NCBI RefSeq assembly: GCF_914767665.1
Contig: NC_059504.1
Span: 26,018,001-26,082,000, forward strand
DNA length: 64,000 bases
Direction: 5' to 3'
DNA from: Harmonia axyridis
Taxonomy: Eukaryota > Arthropoda > Insecta > Coleoptera > Coccinellidae
Shown here: positions 55,101-59,589 of the stretch, piece by piece
How positions within the stretch are numbered: the stretch's first letter is position 1
Layout of the letters: the number at the start of each line of letters is the position of its first letter
The notes under the pieces: generated by a model
What the model saw: the letters and a program-made list of their open reading frames with translations, nothing else
Told to the model about the DNA's origin: nothing
The model's database searches: none
Made by a program: the position numbers and the translations under genes

Positions 55101-55434
55101 TCTAGTGAACGAAGAATATTGAACGCTACATGACAATGAGTGATTATCCAATAGATTAGGCGGTCAGAAAACTGGACCGAATTGCCGCCCCTCAAATAGA
55201 GGTGCCTGAAACGGTCGCTTCCCTGTCTCAGCCCTAACGCCGGCCCTGCTTATAGTTCAAGAGATGCTCTCACTGGGCATCGAATTATAGATTCACATCG
55301 AATAACATATTATATATAATCTGTAACCCATATAATACCTTACAGTGTGCGAATATGTAGTAGGATTTAATACATTTTTTTGTTACAGCACTCATCAATG
55401 TTCTGGATCTGAAACTACCAGTTTAAGATGGTAA
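7118..55434 (+). CDS. Zir: DOCK6/7/8-type (zizimin-related) guanine nucleotide exchange factor, 25 exons
   Basis: Rho/Rac GEF of the DOCK family, acting at the plasma membrane in actin and cell-shape control. Coding exons joined in phase: 7118-7158, 7227-7299, 7371-7549, 7684-7880, 28672-29014, 29077-29356, 29412-29583, 29669-30170, 33094-33364, 33423-33709, 33979-34153, 38970-39450, 41210-41669, 41772-42057, 42449-42752, 42869-43188, 43245-43397, 43459-43729, 46473-46893, 48820-48991, 50236-50416, 52130-52296, 53315-53538, 53587-53730, 55389-55434. They sum to 6150 nt (2049 aa plus stop), close to the family's usual 2000-2150. Every intron is GT-AG; the donors of exon 5 (gtgcgt) and exon 23 (gtataa) are weak. 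The start MSSGQRAF matches the DOCK6/7/8 N-terminus. DHR1 lies near residues 575-745 and DHR2 near 1600-2030, including the TVNQGPLE stretch of exon 23 where the family's nucleotide-sensor loop lies. The protein ends SLRW. Assignment to the 6/7/8 group rather than 9/10/11 is from sequence memory; the symbol is the Drosophila name. Intron 4 is 20.8 kb of transposons. A 5' UTR exon upstream is possible but not defined. Confidence 0.95.
7881..8332. other. first part of DOCK intron 4, nothing recognised
   Basis: AT-rich intron sequence. ctcgattatctggact near 7913 resembles ends of Tigger/pogo-like elements, but no partner end was found. Confidence 0.4.
8840..9912 (-). mobile_element. PIF/Harbinger-like nonautonomous element, long copy
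   Basis: 1073 bp flanked by TTA on both sides (8837-8839 and 9913-9915), the TWA target typical of PIF/Harbinger. Ends are CCCTATGTCCTACGTGAGC and, as reverse complement of the right end, CGCTGTGTACTGCGTGAGC. The terminal 150 and 125 bp match the 353-bp copy at 11085-11437 in reverse orientation. The middle (about 8990-9785) is extra and contains three tandem units of about 165 bp (9167-9665). No transposase ORF is seen. It interrupts LINE ORF1. Confidence 0.75.
9167..9665. repeat. tandem repeat, about 3 units of 165 bp, inside the long PIF-like element
   Basis: Unit landmarks ttggtaacccataag recur at 9333 and 9498, each followed by agctccacgacttgaattgt and then tttttcgtgatttt. A more diverged first unit precedes them. 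Such internal minisatellites are common in nonautonomous DNA transposons. Confidence 0.7.
11085..11437 (+). mobile_element. PIF/Harbinger-like MITE, short copy
   Basis: 353 bp flanked by TAA (11082-11084 and 11438-11440). Terminal repeats are CGCTGTGTCCTGCGTGAGCG and its partner near CGCTCACGTAGGACATAGGG. Subterminal copies of the GTCCTACGTG motif recur inside. It is the internally deleted, inverted counterpart of 8840-9912, and it splits the same LINE between endonuclease and RT. Confidence 0.75.
13446..13801. other. unassigned sequence left of the gypsy insertion
   Basis: GC-richer stretch (13540-13760) without a convincing frame. It is probably the continuation of the repeat that the gypsy element split, since the ATTG duplication joins it to 24827 onward. 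Confidence 0.4.
13802..15033 (-). repeat. 3' LTR of the gypsy element (left copy)
   Basis: 1232 bp, same ends and length as the right LTR. Preceded in element orientation by the polypurine tract at 15034-15041. The ATTG target duplication is at 13798-13801. The 26-bp inverted repeat near the LTR start is at 14997-15022. Confidence 0.96.
15034..15041 (-). promoter_or_regulatory. polypurine tract of the gypsy element
   Basis: On the - strand the sequence AGGGGGGA abuts the TGTAAC start of the 3' LTR, the expected position for the plus-strand primer. It is short, but no other purine run abuts the LTR. Confidence 0.75.
15042..16300 (-). other. 3' noncoding region of the gypsy element with a tandem duplication
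   Basis: About 1.26 kb between ORF2 and the polypurine tract. It contains two tandem copies of a unit of about 125-135 bp, at 15247-15371 and 15372-15506 (shared blocks gtcatccggggtgatttgaa and catctcggggttgtggagta). No further coding sequence is recognised. Confidence 0.7.
16301..16963 (-). CDS. second ORF of the gypsy element: basic zinc-knuckle protein in the env position
   Basis: Lies 3' of pol in element order. The open frame has an upstream ATG at 17003-17005 (234 codons). The Met at 16961-16963 (MSESLHSRWAAIRWG) directly follows a strong 3' splice site (ttttcttgttcag, AG at 16973-16974 on the - strand), giving a 220-aa product from a spliced RNA. The protein is Arg/Thr/Ser-rich. Near its C-terminus it has CWKCGKTCPSRQEC followed by LLFCSRCGLIGTQTRYCEC. 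These line up residue for residue with the Gag knuckle region (CFRCGKYGHLRREC, LFCSRC), but the His of the CCHC box is missing. No transmembrane segment is evident, so it is not an envelope protein. It may be a duplicated nucleocapsid-like RNA-binding protein. Confidence 0.8.
   Translation of the reverse strand: MSESLHSRWAAIRWGDEVVYEPRSSSPETIPEVPVLRRRTTTEMRMPRTPQSSVSSVRGRNTLARVERVVKRTTTQSTQTPPLCQLRTSKQDTGSKIPCRTSVEDNTVITKPYVSDQTTPAPRSVRIVGTMGNKVYLEVRPNTCWKCGKTCPSRQECRGRPLLFCSRCGLIGTQTRYCECVPRKLAPRPTATRLEQLALRPCARCTEREATQRREERARK
17129..22138 (-). CDS. Gag-Pol polyprotein of the gypsy element
   Basis: One uninterrupted 1669-codon ORF fuses gag and pol without a frameshift. Gag contains a capsid-like region (about 310-470). 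A zinc-knuckle region follows at about 574-610 (CFRCGKYGHLRREC, then CSRC and CPC). The retropepsin motif (ALVDTGATKCF) is near 650, the reverse transcriptase has YLDD near 972, and RNase H (QTDASDVGLGG) is near 1120. The integrase has an HHCC finger near 1315-1350 and D, D, E residues near 1383, 1445 and 1481. The true start may be Met36 (MDVNRLLNDELTYEL), which resembles Gag N-termini better than the first 35 residues. All key catalytic residues are present, so the element looks coding-competent. Confidence 0.95.
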   Translation of the reverse strand: MKWGKVFGLQRLIRRGHCRITSIDFKSIEFGLNLNMDVNRLLNDELTYELQLRGQTIPSTVTLKRSLLRQVLKLNLPLQPTGMNPTLDMESCQNKLTDLLEAIKHFDTGNTTNEYTRISTRLIHIQRRLNFIITDNETESQMIEQLKETAARALRSLEALVTADRPQPSNHPDGSLLDVEIPQSPGMSPIQPTKVAPLETSLITLDADDQPLPQVPIPQAATPKNKSKLAQVLNETRQECEDLLQHLPTMPVSQPQRQNVEQQEGPTHSRWTSSMRRVSFPHPTESIIDLNPRHDTQQKSTPTATVPIHKWNIYFDGTDSVTGFIEEIERLAESRKTSLEHVFESIYELLRKDAKDWFIPRRGLFRNWDDFKNQLKEAFLPVNYEENLLDEIKKRMQGPDEKLLLYVTRMQNLFQKLTCNRPTESEQIRLIRQRLLPSLQQALAFQETTTYDELLKKGKIFELVQWQMGHYTKPPANPSLIDEPHLTYQQRRQRDYQANLHVLTEDQVPNSKPDSPRPVSPHGRIENRRPTGPGRSQLPSRSLEHTDNRSRNGNTSQDRTGSPAERRVTFQTQCFRCGKYGHLRRECQGTPKLFCSRCQRVGILSRDCPCSRNQKRTSPTTSIELLTPLDPTTGSDNRPLVLVYIEGKVFHALVDTGATKCFCSRKVAQLCERNGIKGEKSNTETVMVANGQTTATPKMYHLSMVIADYVLTDIEFLLVPNLTVDLILGIEVLKKYDFSLDLRKTNVYLEGRLVPRVEQVTKKAIEIQAAAEHLLDLTGEQRTRLDSFLAEELGKFTQLSGTTDLIEHKIRLKPGIEPIKQRYRPQNPKMQEIFDQEVDRMLEERVIEPSKSPWSSPVVLVKKKDGKYRFCIDFRAVNEASVKDAYPLPYISGILDKLRRARYISTIDLKQGYWQIPLETESRPITAFTVPGRGLYQFTVMPFGLHASPATFQRFLDTIIGPEMEPKAFAYLDDIVVLGGTFEEHLENLQEVFRRLREAKLRLNPDKCEFVRKSLKYLGHVVTSDGICTDPDKVSAIVAFPAPKTVREVRRFLGVASWYRRFIENFSEVISPLTQLLKKKQRWNWGQAQQEAFDILKHKLTESPILSCPDFTQPFILQTDASDVGLGGALTQTIKGEERVIAYVSRTLNAAEKNYSVSEKECLAIVFAIEKLRPYLEGFRFTVISDHMSLKWLNSIKSPSGRIARWAVFLQQFDFEVQYRRGSLNKLADSLSRNPLPTLNCVQLKETDIQCKWYKNKFQEVEKGPEHCPDYSIINGRLHRHFWDSPDVKEAGTGHPWKLCIPTEQRTKVLEENHDSALAGHLGIAKMIAKISWNYYWPGMFRDIAKYVRNCTSCQKFKVPQQQLAGKMQPRKMVDAPFKEVSTDVVGPLPRSKKGNSYIVVMQDRFTKWVECRPVRKANAKTVYMALYEQVVLKYGCPTTVISDNGKQYDSRLFRENLQAMGINHQFTPTYTPQCNPVERANRTLKTMIAQFCEADHRNWDEKVGELTFAINTARQDSTGFTPAYLNYGRELRIPKAIYATEPRNQGSGDPNENTEEKEESLTHRTEQIQHLLEAYEFVRTNLYRAFNRQAHNYNLRRREVRFQVGDQVLRRTHHLSSAVNNFASKLAPKFEGPFLVVKVISPVIYDLKDRSGKKVNHVHVKDLKPFHN
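22139..23570 (-). other. untranslated leader of the gypsy element
   Basis: 1.4 kb between primer site and gag, AT-rich and without a long ORF. Near its gag end are three copies of an imperfect palindrome, TGTCAA...TTGACA, at 22345-22360, 22408-22425 and 22500-22517. The promoter-proximal leader may hold the packaging signal and the splice donor for the second ORF; neither can be fixed by eye. Confidence 0.6.
23571..23588 (-). promoter_or_regulatory. primer-binding site, tRNA-Lys type
   Basis: Read on the - strand two bases inside the 5' LTR: TGGCGCCCGAGCAGGGAC, 18 nt. It differs by one base from the classic lysine-tRNA primer site of lentiviruses and resembles that of Osvaldo. It primes minus-strand DNA synthesis. 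Confidence 0.85.
23591..24822 (-). repeat. 5' LTR of the gypsy element (right copy)
   Basis: 1232 bp, TG...CA ends, identical in length to the left copy. In element orientation it starts TGTAACGAAG, followed within 15 bp by a 26-bp perfect inverted repeat (24786-24811). An 84-codon open frame on the + strand (24085-24339) recurs identically in the left LTR at 14296-14550 and is simply LTR sequence. Confidence 0.96.
24827..26150 (-). pseudogene. LINE C-terminal fragment (RT tail and Cys-His region)
   Basis: On the - strand, broken frames read as the end of a LINE RT: IVMEFGLDKCRILSVVRG (25990-26147), then KSSIERTILPRNKGVRGPTD and ELANGQIESLQEYF (25600-25740), then a Cys-His segment with CRYRC and IQHITAGC (25212-25400). 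Several frameshifts are present. The gypsy element inserted at its downstream end (24823). Confidence 0.75.
26296..27352 (+). pseudogene. Ty3/gypsy gag and protease-start fragment
   Basis: Begins at an ATG (MSMSKKLKRRSSEPWADSIA) about 25 bp after a possible primer site (TGGCGCAGTCG at 26273-26283). It has a zinc-knuckle pair (CPRCENSWHKTLSECPARN, CEKCKIKRHF) around 26995-27090 and a protease-like DTG reached by frameshift near 27285-27300. Stops and shifts show decay. It is cut off at about 27358, where an unrelated TGACGTCA repeat begins. No LTR pair was found. Confidence 0.7.
27359..27924. repeat. fragments of dispersed repeats
   Basis: 27366-27415 shares TGACGTCA, ctaata and agcgtgttgc with the outer side of the foldback at 1419-1455. 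27743-27870 is a copy of the TAAGAACTAA family. The middle (27540-27720) is C/T-rich with no clear ORF. Confidence 0.6.
27925..28530 (-). pseudogene. LINE reverse transcriptase fragment
   Basis: On the - strand the frame reads QQGFRKNRSTIDAIY, FIDLTNAFDRVQLKD, GIRQGDSLSPHLFNL and ICYADYAVIVAESEDDL, the core RT blocks of a LINE. The catalytic YADD has become YADY, so it is inactive. It ends abruptly on both sides. It sits just before DOCK exon 5. Confidence 0.85.
30650..30725. repeat. two-copy tandem repeat, 38 bp
   Basis: cttaggtgctacaacctt occurs at about 30651 and 30689, each followed by agaat and a ggcct/ggact block. In DOCK intron 8. Confidence 0.7.
30726..32190. other. DOCK intron 8, mostly unrecognised
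   Basis: No gene is supported. 31597-31690 is a truncated copy of the CAGGGCCGGC element found complete at 54911-55248. The rest is AT-rich with no frame I can assign. Confidence 0.45.
32195..32791. mobile_element. hAT-like nonautonomous element, copy 1 (5' end unclear)
   Basis: Closely matches 40478-41005 over several hundred bases (gcatgcaaagcttcgaaaac, cttccacataattcgaaagc, gcggaccaacctcatgttgt, aaaggcggccacaaactg). It ends with clustered cccgc motifs and ttgcgggattggatgccc, which is the inverted partner of the start of copy 2. The copy has an extra 80 bp near 32250. Confidence 0.65.
34302..34423. repeat. palindromic MITE, arms about 50 bp
   Basis: aaataatagtgtgtatttat...gccattagtaatattt is mirrored by aaatattactaatggga...ataaatacgcactattattt with a short loop. 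In DOCK intron 11. Confidence 0.8.
34545..34625 (-). repeat. tRNA-like SINE head or tRNA pseudogene
   Basis: The - strand contains GTTGCTCTAGCAACTAG and then GGGTTCGAGTCCCGC, matching D-arm and T-arm of a tRNA. The 5' acceptor strand does not pair with the 3' end, so a functional tRNA is unlikely. Confidence 0.5.
35223..36427. repeat. inverted-repeat block enclosing the THAP exons
   Basis: The left arm (about 35223-35340: taaccatagactaactaaac, atagatgagac, gccatctg) matches the reverse complement of the right arm (about 36320-36427: gatggcgc, gctcatctat, tttgtctatggac) at roughly 70%. The block looks like an old TIR element carrying the THAP gene. Further out, 34800-34960 pairs with 36440-36597 (gaggaaaacactg and cagtgttttcctc), suggesting a second element or a longer, interrupted terminal repeat. 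Confidence 0.5.
35746..36094 (-). CDS. THAP-type zinc-finger protein, two exons, probably transposon-linked
   Basis: Exon 1 is 36036-36094 (MPARVKTCCVIGCENRDAR) and exon 2 is 35746-35933, joined at a phase-2 intron with canonical sites. Together they give a complete C2CH THAP signature: C-x3-C, 42 residues, then C-x2-H (ICQCHF), with the conserved Trp (RKVWLERIG) and an S-L-P-S-I segment where the family has AVPTIF. THAP domains bind DNA and occur in P-element transposases and in host regulators. A possible third exon near 35600 reaches a stop after about a dozen codons, giving a THAP-only protein of roughly 95 aa. The gene sits in intron 11 of DOCK on the opposite strand, inside an inverted-repeat block (35223-36427). 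It could be a domesticated or remnant P-like transposase N-terminus. Confidence 0.6.
36604..38960 (-). pseudogene. LINE 3' fragment next to DOCK exon 12, split by a Tc1/mariner-like dimer
   Basis: On the - strand, 38554-38960 reads as a LINE tail: FIIQKRTIRKIRHMKFGTT, FECLMFFFRHQ, then IKLYNKLPSTCRLSSLIKFK and LEPYSLSDFLDC. Its 3' UTR and TAATAA-type tail continue at 36604-36688 beyond the inserted element 36690-38551. The 5'-truncated end comes within about 10-20 bp of the exon 12 acceptor (38968-38969). Confidence 0.75.
36690..38551. mobile_element. palindromic dimer of a Tc1/mariner-like transposon
   Basis: Flanked by TA (36688-36689 and 38552-38553). Ends are CAGGGTGTCCCGTAAAGACC and its inverted match. 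About 700-bp arms mirror each other, and the centre (37401-37570) is also palindromic. The right half (- strand, 37569-37991) keeps a transposase segment: IIWSDESS, GYMNLHNLHSWNIINPHEVR, INLWTGIFNGAILGPIELP and LEDVPLALR. The left half has the same N-terminal part but lacks the middle. Both lack an intact ORF. Confidence 0.8.
40242..41015. mobile_element. hAT-like nonautonomous element, copy 2
   Basis: Starts taGGGAATCCAATCCCGCAA and ends in repeated ATCCCGC motifs, inverted relative to the start, as in hAT elements with subterminal repeats. Internal sequence matches 32195-32791. No intact transposase. Lies in DOCK intron 12. Confidence 0.65.
42201..42413. mobile_element. MITE with 27-bp terminal inverted repeats
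   Basis: Begins gataaaagaaataaaacact and ends with the inverted copy (gttttatttcttttatc). The TIRs differ at one base over 27. The interior has a tRNA-B-box-like aagttcaattcc on the - strand. Occupies about half of DOCK intron 14. Confidence 0.75.
43779..43838. repeat. 60-bp hairpin
   Basis: gagggtgttgta and taatagttatt arms fold back on tacaacaccctc with a 4-base loop. Lies 50 bp after the exon 18 donor. Confidence 0.75.
43839..46472. other. DOCK intron 18, low-information with repeat traces
   Basis: No gene is supported. 45302 has an acagggtgttcc Tc1/mariner-like end. 45601-45680 starts with an AATAAT array like an insect LINE tail (aagtttattgatcc). 46045-46066 and 46248-46262 are an inverted pair (agtatatccaaagtca). 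Confidence 0.45.
46894..48819. other. DOCK intron 19, repeat-rich
   Basis: A 28-bp inverted pair at 47355-47383 and 48213-48242 (aaaactgttatcagttttgt) encloses 830 bp. Two direct copies of a Tc1/mariner-like end, ctcagtgtcc(c/t)ctatctaccc to caccctgtat, are at 47390-47445 and 48601-48657. The ORF at 46991-47236 is not recognised. Confidence 0.5.
48992..50235. other. DOCK intron 20, with diverged tandem units
   Basis: 49055-49340 holds about two diverged units of 160-175 bp (aattttccgattttgatggaa, aatttcagct). A caccctgtata transposon end is at about 50205, some 20 bp before the exon 21 acceptor. No gene. Confidence 0.45.
50713..52097 (+). mobile_element. decayed Tc1-like DNA transposon
   Basis: About 155-bp terminal inverted repeats (50713-50872 and 51945-52097) begin CTAACTGA and include gtaaaacatagatag and aatgtgtttgtccacc. 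The interior is a Tc1-type transposase pseudogene on the + strand. Landmarks are VFSDKSRF-like at about 51393, then RRVRRRRGER, VMVWSAIAHASR, and the readable block MTALRYIQEIVEPYVPVYL, FQQDNARPHVARVS, SLDLSPIEHV (51592-51795). Stops and frameshifts make it inactive. Fills most of DOCK intron 21. Confidence 0.85.
52356..53205 (-). mobile_element. pogo-like element with a pipsqueak-type helix-turn-helix remnant
   Basis: Flanked by TA (52354-52355 and 53206-53207), with inverted ends GAACGGTCTGACTTTGC and GAGCGGTGTGACTTTGC. On the - strand (52574-52720) it encodes LIRAMNAVRNEKISIQTASA and VYNIPRKTLWNKI, a psq/CENP-B-type HTH as at the N-terminus of pogo-family transposases. The rest of the transposase is missing. 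Lies in DOCK intron 22. Confidence 0.65.
53731..54432. other. start of DOCK intron 24, nothing recognised
   Basis: The open frame at 53930-54133 (+) is not recognised and no splice context supports it. AT-rich otherwise. Confidence 0.4.
54433..54645 (-). CDS. small ORF nested in DOCK intron 24, hypothetical
   Basis: An open frame of 70 codons runs from MLAETVANMVVDKL to LLPLQGSNL. The composition (KLNEKWNSLQEKVNNIEIEVGV, then INGNLILKPKFL) suggests a short amphipathic helix or coiled coil followed by a beta-rich tail. I do not recognise a family. A 19-bp palindrome of two inverted GATA sites and a CATCGATAAG motif (close to the DRE core) lie immediately upstream of the ATG, as might be expected of a promoter. 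It could be a nested microprotein gene, a retrocopy or chance. Confidence 0.3.
   Translation of the reverse strand: MLAETVANMVVDKLNEKWNSLQEKVNNIEIEVGVLINGNLILKPKFLSTSVEEDWLSIELGLLPLQGSNL
54911..55248. mobile_element. MITE with CAGGGCCGGC termini (hAT-like)
   Basis: 338 bp, ends CAGGGCCGGCGCGAG and CGCCGGCCCTG, with CTTATA directly repeated on both sides (54905-54910 and 55249-55254). A truncated relative is at 31597. The ends resemble hAT MITEs, although an 8-bp duplication would be expected and only 6 match. Confidence 0.7.
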
Positions 55435-55587
55435 CGATATTTATCACTTGAAATACCTTCAGAATTTCAGGCAAACTTTACATATATATTTCTAAATCAA
55501 GATCTCCTGCTTTTTATAAAAATATTTATTCTTTTATCCATCATATGAAATAGTTGCTATAAGCTTTTTATATTTTTGTAGTTACGA

Positions 55588-55593
55588 AATAAA
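55588..55593 (+). terminator. probable polyadenylation signal of the DOCK gene
   Basis: AATAAA lies 154 bases after the DOCK stop codon (55434), in an AT-rich tail and before the long hairpin at 55706. It is the first canonical signal after the stop. Confidence 0.5.
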
Positions 55594-55705
55594 AAGTTTG
55601 CAAATTTTACAATATGATTCATTATATCCTGAACATATTTCAAATCGTTAAAAAAGCTATTAACTATTTAATGGATTCGGTCCTTACTTGGCGGAAATTC
55701 ATTAT

Positions 55706-55940
55706 AAATAAAATAAAACAAAGTAATTTCCACTATATTATTTAATTGTTAGCAACAATTGTTTCGCCACACTGTGGCTTCATCAGGCTACTTTTCTGAA
55801 CTGATAAGAGTACAGAGATTCCGAAAACCTCTGTACTCTTATCAGTTCAGAAATGTAGCCTGATGAAGCCACAGTGTGGCGAAACAATTGTTGCTAACAA
55901 TTAAATAATATAGTGGAAATTACTTCGTTTTATTTTATTT
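55706..55940. repeat. near-perfect hairpin, 112-bp arms
   Basis: Left arm 55706-55817 and right arm 55829-55940 are reverse complements with about two mismatches, around an 11-base loop. Landmarks are gtttcgccacactgtggctt and its mirror. Lies 270 bp after the DOCK stop, beyond the likely poly(A) site. Confidence 0.9.
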
Positions 55941-57352
55941 AAAGCTATTAACTCCTGCATTGAATAAGGAATTTTCTTTTTATAATGCTTATAGTTCAAT
56001 ACTCAATTCCTTCTGTCTGATGGGCTTGAACGACCCATCTGGCAAGTAAGGAAAGCAGTGCAATAAGTTAGTGATTCACAATACAGTTGTTTTCAGAGCT
56101 ACGCAAAAATCAGTAAACTTTTTCAAATCGCAATATCGTTCTGGAAACAGACACCGACGGGTAAGTATTAACGTCAACAGAAGATAAATGAATTATTGAA
56201 ATCTAATTGAAAAACCATCTTAATTTTGTATCACGTTTTTTAAAATACCACAAGAATTAGAAAAAACTGAAATGTGAAATAAATGGTTTTGCAAATGAGG
56301 TAGGTATTTACGAAACGGTCAAATGGACTTATCGTATTTGTGAGGCGGAGGTGATCCTTCTACAAGAAATAGTTGAACATACCATCAAAATGTTCGCATC
56401 GCTAAATACTCGGCACTCAATCTTCGGTGCAGAGACTCGCATCTCGAAAGTCTTCGGTTGAATTCGTTATTCCTATCTACTCGTACTCGACGAGGAATAC
56501 TCGTGTACGTTTCCGATTATTTAATTTACATTCCTCGTGCTCGTAAATTAAATCGTGTTGATGATAAAAATCGAATGGGATAAGAAAGAATTAGGATTTA
56601 GGAATAACGAATTACACAATAACAATAATATATGGTTGATCTTTTTTTTTTGGGGGAATATTCGCAGCACCTTACCTTACTGAAAACTGAGGTGCTGAAT
56701 ATTTGGATTTTTCGGCATTGAATAACTCCAAAAAGTTTCAATTGCATTTCTATCTACATTTTCCAAAAAAATAGATTCTAATAAATTGCCGGCATTCGAT
56801 GCTTCTGTCATCCTCTTTTATATGGATGGGATGAATTCTCAAGAGATGTTGTCTGAGATTAGTAAAGTGGTTCCACCAAAATATTTGAATTTTTTCTACA
56901 AAATATACACACAGCCACTTGATTATCATCTTTGCTGAATTATTTCCAAACAAACGACTCTGGCTCCAGGACGCATTTTTATTTTCGGAAAGAATTAATC
57001 GTTCCAAGATTTCGTTGGAACATTCAAACTGAAAGAGACTGAAATGTATGAGAGGAAGAAGGGTTTATAATAAAATTTATGAAACTTCAACTCCAGTTTC
57101 AAATAAATTAGGAATAGAAACTCAAAGATTTCCTAATTATTGGTGTAATGGAATAAAAAATTTCATGTCATAAATCTCAGGCATCCAGGGTGACTTCCCG
57201 AAGACGCATATTCAGCTGAGTAATAAATTGTTCCCGGTGATTGAATGATCCAAATGTCCATCAAGGCATAAAATGTGTAGTTTATTACTTAGCGCAACAT
57301 ATTCGGGAATCTTTGTCTATTGCCGACTACATTTCAACGCAATGAAGGTAGA
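55941..57352. other. intergenic between DOCK and TFIIE-alpha
   Basis: No gene is supported. Short inverted pairs near 56460/56600 (gaattcgttattcct, aggaataacgaatt) and 56520/56545 (taatttac, gtaaatta) suggest an old MITE. Confidence 0.45.
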
Positions 57353-57595
57353 TCATATGGCAATATGGCATACGAGGATTTTTGAAATGCTCGGTTGACG
57401 ATTAACCGAGTATTGAAAACATCCGATTATGCCCAACACTATGCGAAACCCATTTTCAAACCAGGCATCAAGTCTGTTCTTGAAGGTATTTACGGAAGGT
57501 GCATTCACGACGTCACCGGGGAGTCTATTCCATACACGGAACACTCTATTAGAAATGAAATATTCGCGGCACTTTGCACTTAGTTCTTAGGTACG
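57353..57595 (-). pseudogene. LINE C-terminal fragment
   Basis: On the - strand reads REYFISNRVFRVWNRLPGD and VVNAPSVNTFKNRLDAWFEN, the conserved end of CR1/jockey-type pol proteins. Followed at 57583-57616 by the end of a TAAGAACTAA-family repeat. Lies 260 bp upstream of TFIIE-alpha. Confidence 0.75.
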
Positions 57596-57854
57596 GTGCA
57601 TAAATGCACCAATAGTCACTGTAATTTTCAGATGCCTATGAGTGAAACAAAGAAATATTGATTTATCCGAGTTCTGTCAAAGACTAGTTGTCTGTGGTTC
57701 TATTATCTGTGTCCCATTTCAGATAACCTAGAAAAATTATGTCGAAGAATTGTAAACATCGAACTTATAACTAAACATAATTCCTTTAAGGGGTTCCAGG
57801 TGATGAAAATAATAATCAAAAAGAAAGTTAACGAAAAGAAAATATCAATCAAAA

Positions 57855-59075
57855 ATGACGGAGGAAAAATTACTCAATTATATACCAAGTGACTTGCAGG
57901 AATTAGCAAGAGTAGTAGTTCGAGGTTTTTATTGTATAGAAGATACTTTGATTATAGATATGCTCATTGCTAATCCATGTATGAAGGAAGATGATATATG
58001 TGAATTACTAAAATTTGACAAAAAAATGTTGAGAGTACGTATAGCTGTTCTGAAAAATGATAAATTTGTCCAAGTTCGTTTGAAAATGGAAACAGGGTTG
58101 GATGGTAAAGCTCAAAAAGTTAACTATTATTTTATAAATTATAAATCTTTTGTGAATGTTGTAAAATATAAACTTGATTTAATGAGGAAGCGATTGGAAA
58201 CTGAAGAAAGAGATGCAACAAGTAGAGCTAGTTTCAAATGTCCAAGTTGTTTAAAAACATTCACCGATTTAGAAGCTGACCAATTGTTTGATTTTATGAC
58301 CAGTGAATTTCGATGTACATACTGTAGGGAAGTAGTGGAAGAAGATTCATCAGCATTTCCTAAGAAAGATTCCAGATTGTTATTAGCAAAGTTCAATGAA
58401 CAATTGGAACCTCTTTACAGACTTTTACGTAAAGTTGAGGGTATCAAATTGGCTCCAGAAGTATTAGAACCTGAACCAATAGACATTAGCACTATCAAGG
58501 GCATTGATAAGAAAATTGCTCATCCTACAGGAGATGCTTGGTCTGGAGAACAAACAAGACATGCAGGTTTTATGGTTGAGGAAACTAGAGTAGATATTAC
58601 AATTGGAGAGGAAGCTAATGATGATTCTGCTACTGCCAGAAAAGAACAACCAATTTGGATGACCCAATCTACTGTTATTACTAATGCTGATTCTTCATCA
58701 GATATTAAGATTGAAGATTCAAATATTAGCAGTAATATGGATTCAACAATGAACTCTAAAAACGAAGATATAATGAGTGTTCTGCTTGCTCATGAAAAAC
58801 GACCCTCAGCTAACGCTGTTAATAGTTTGAAGTCTGTGAAGCATGACTCAGATTCTAGTGAGGATGAATTGAATGAAGTTAAAGATGAAGTTGGTGATAT
58901 TGAAGCTATGGACAGTGATGATGAAGATGATGGAAATGTTCCTATGGTTACAGTTGGTAACAAAACCTACAGTATTACAGATATAAATGACTCTATAATT
59001 GCTGAAATGAATCAATCAGAGAAGGAAATTTATGTACAAGTTTTTCAGGACTATTATTCTCATATGAGTTATTAA
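57855..59075 (+). CDS. TfIIEalpha: general transcription factor IIE subunit alpha (TFIIE-alpha)
   Basis: Large subunit of TFIIE. With TFIIE-beta it joins the RNA polymerase II preinitiation complex in the nucleus, recruits TFIIH and helps promoter opening. The ORF is 406 aa, uninterrupted and without introns, similar in length to other insect TFIIE-alpha proteins. An N-terminal extended winged helix covers about residues 10-110. A C4 zinc ribbon follows with Cys129, Cys132, Cys154 and Cys157 (CPSC and CTYC). An acidic, Ser/Asp-rich stretch (about 330-362) and a short C-terminal segment ending YYSHMSY match the TFIIH/p53-contacting tail known in the family. The first ATG of the frame gives the conserved start. 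It lies 2.4 kb downstream of the DOCK stop on the same strand. Polyadenylation signals follow at 59142 and 59164. Confidence 0.95.
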   Translation: MTEEKLLNYIPSDLQELARVVVRGFYCIEDTLIIDMLIANPCMKEDDICELLKFDKKMLRVRIAVLKNDKFVQVRLKMETGLDGKAQKVNYYFINYKSFVNVVKYKLDLMRKRLETEERDATSRASFKCPSCLKTFTDLEADQLFDFMTSEFRCTYCREVVEEDSSAFPKKDSRLLLAKFNEQLEPLYRLLRKVEGIKLAPEVLEPEPIDISTIKGIDKKIAHPTGDAWSGEQTRHAGFMVEETRVDITIGEEANDDSATARKEQPIWMTQSTVITNADSSSDIKIEDSNISSNMDSTMNSKNEDIMSVLLAHEKRPSANAVNSLKSVKHDSDSSEDELNEVKDEVGDIEAMDSDDEDDGNVPMVTVGNKTYSITDINDSIIAEMNQSEKEIYVQVFQDYYSHMSY

Positions 59076-59141
59076 TTTAATCATCTTATTTTTCACTAAC
59101 TTTTCTTCATTCCTCGAAGTTGAAGAGTAAAATGTATATAT

Positions 59142-59169
59142 AATAAATAAGTTTTAAGTCTTCAATAAA
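59142..59169 (+). terminator. polyadenylation signals of TFIIE-alpha
   Basis: Two AATAAA hexamers, at 59142-59147 and 59164-59169, lie 67-94 bases after the TFIIE-alpha stop codon in AT-rich sequence. Either could direct 3' end cleavage. Confidence 0.6.
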
Positions 59170-59589
59170 GGTAATTATTTTGATTTAATGAGAATTTTTT
59201 TTCCTATATTTTAGTTTATTTAGTGAATAAGTCCAACCCATAGTTCCCTATAAAGTAACAATAACTTAATTCAGTGAATGACTATTTTGGCTACAGAGTG
59301 CACCCATATTGTGCGATTAATTATCCGATTTTAACATCCCTATGGACAATAATCATTGGCCCCTATTACTCTCAACATCCCTAGGTACACATCCATAATT
59401 CTTCTTTAATGATATAGTATTGATTGATACACCAAAAAATAAATTAAAGGTCATCGGTACTTACAGCTGTTTGAACATATCTTGTGTGTGTATTAATTGT
59501 GGCTCTTTTATTACTATCTGATTTATGCAGCACTTTGCTGTGTATGTTTGATAGAACAGGATGTTTTGATTAATCTTTTAAATATGTAT

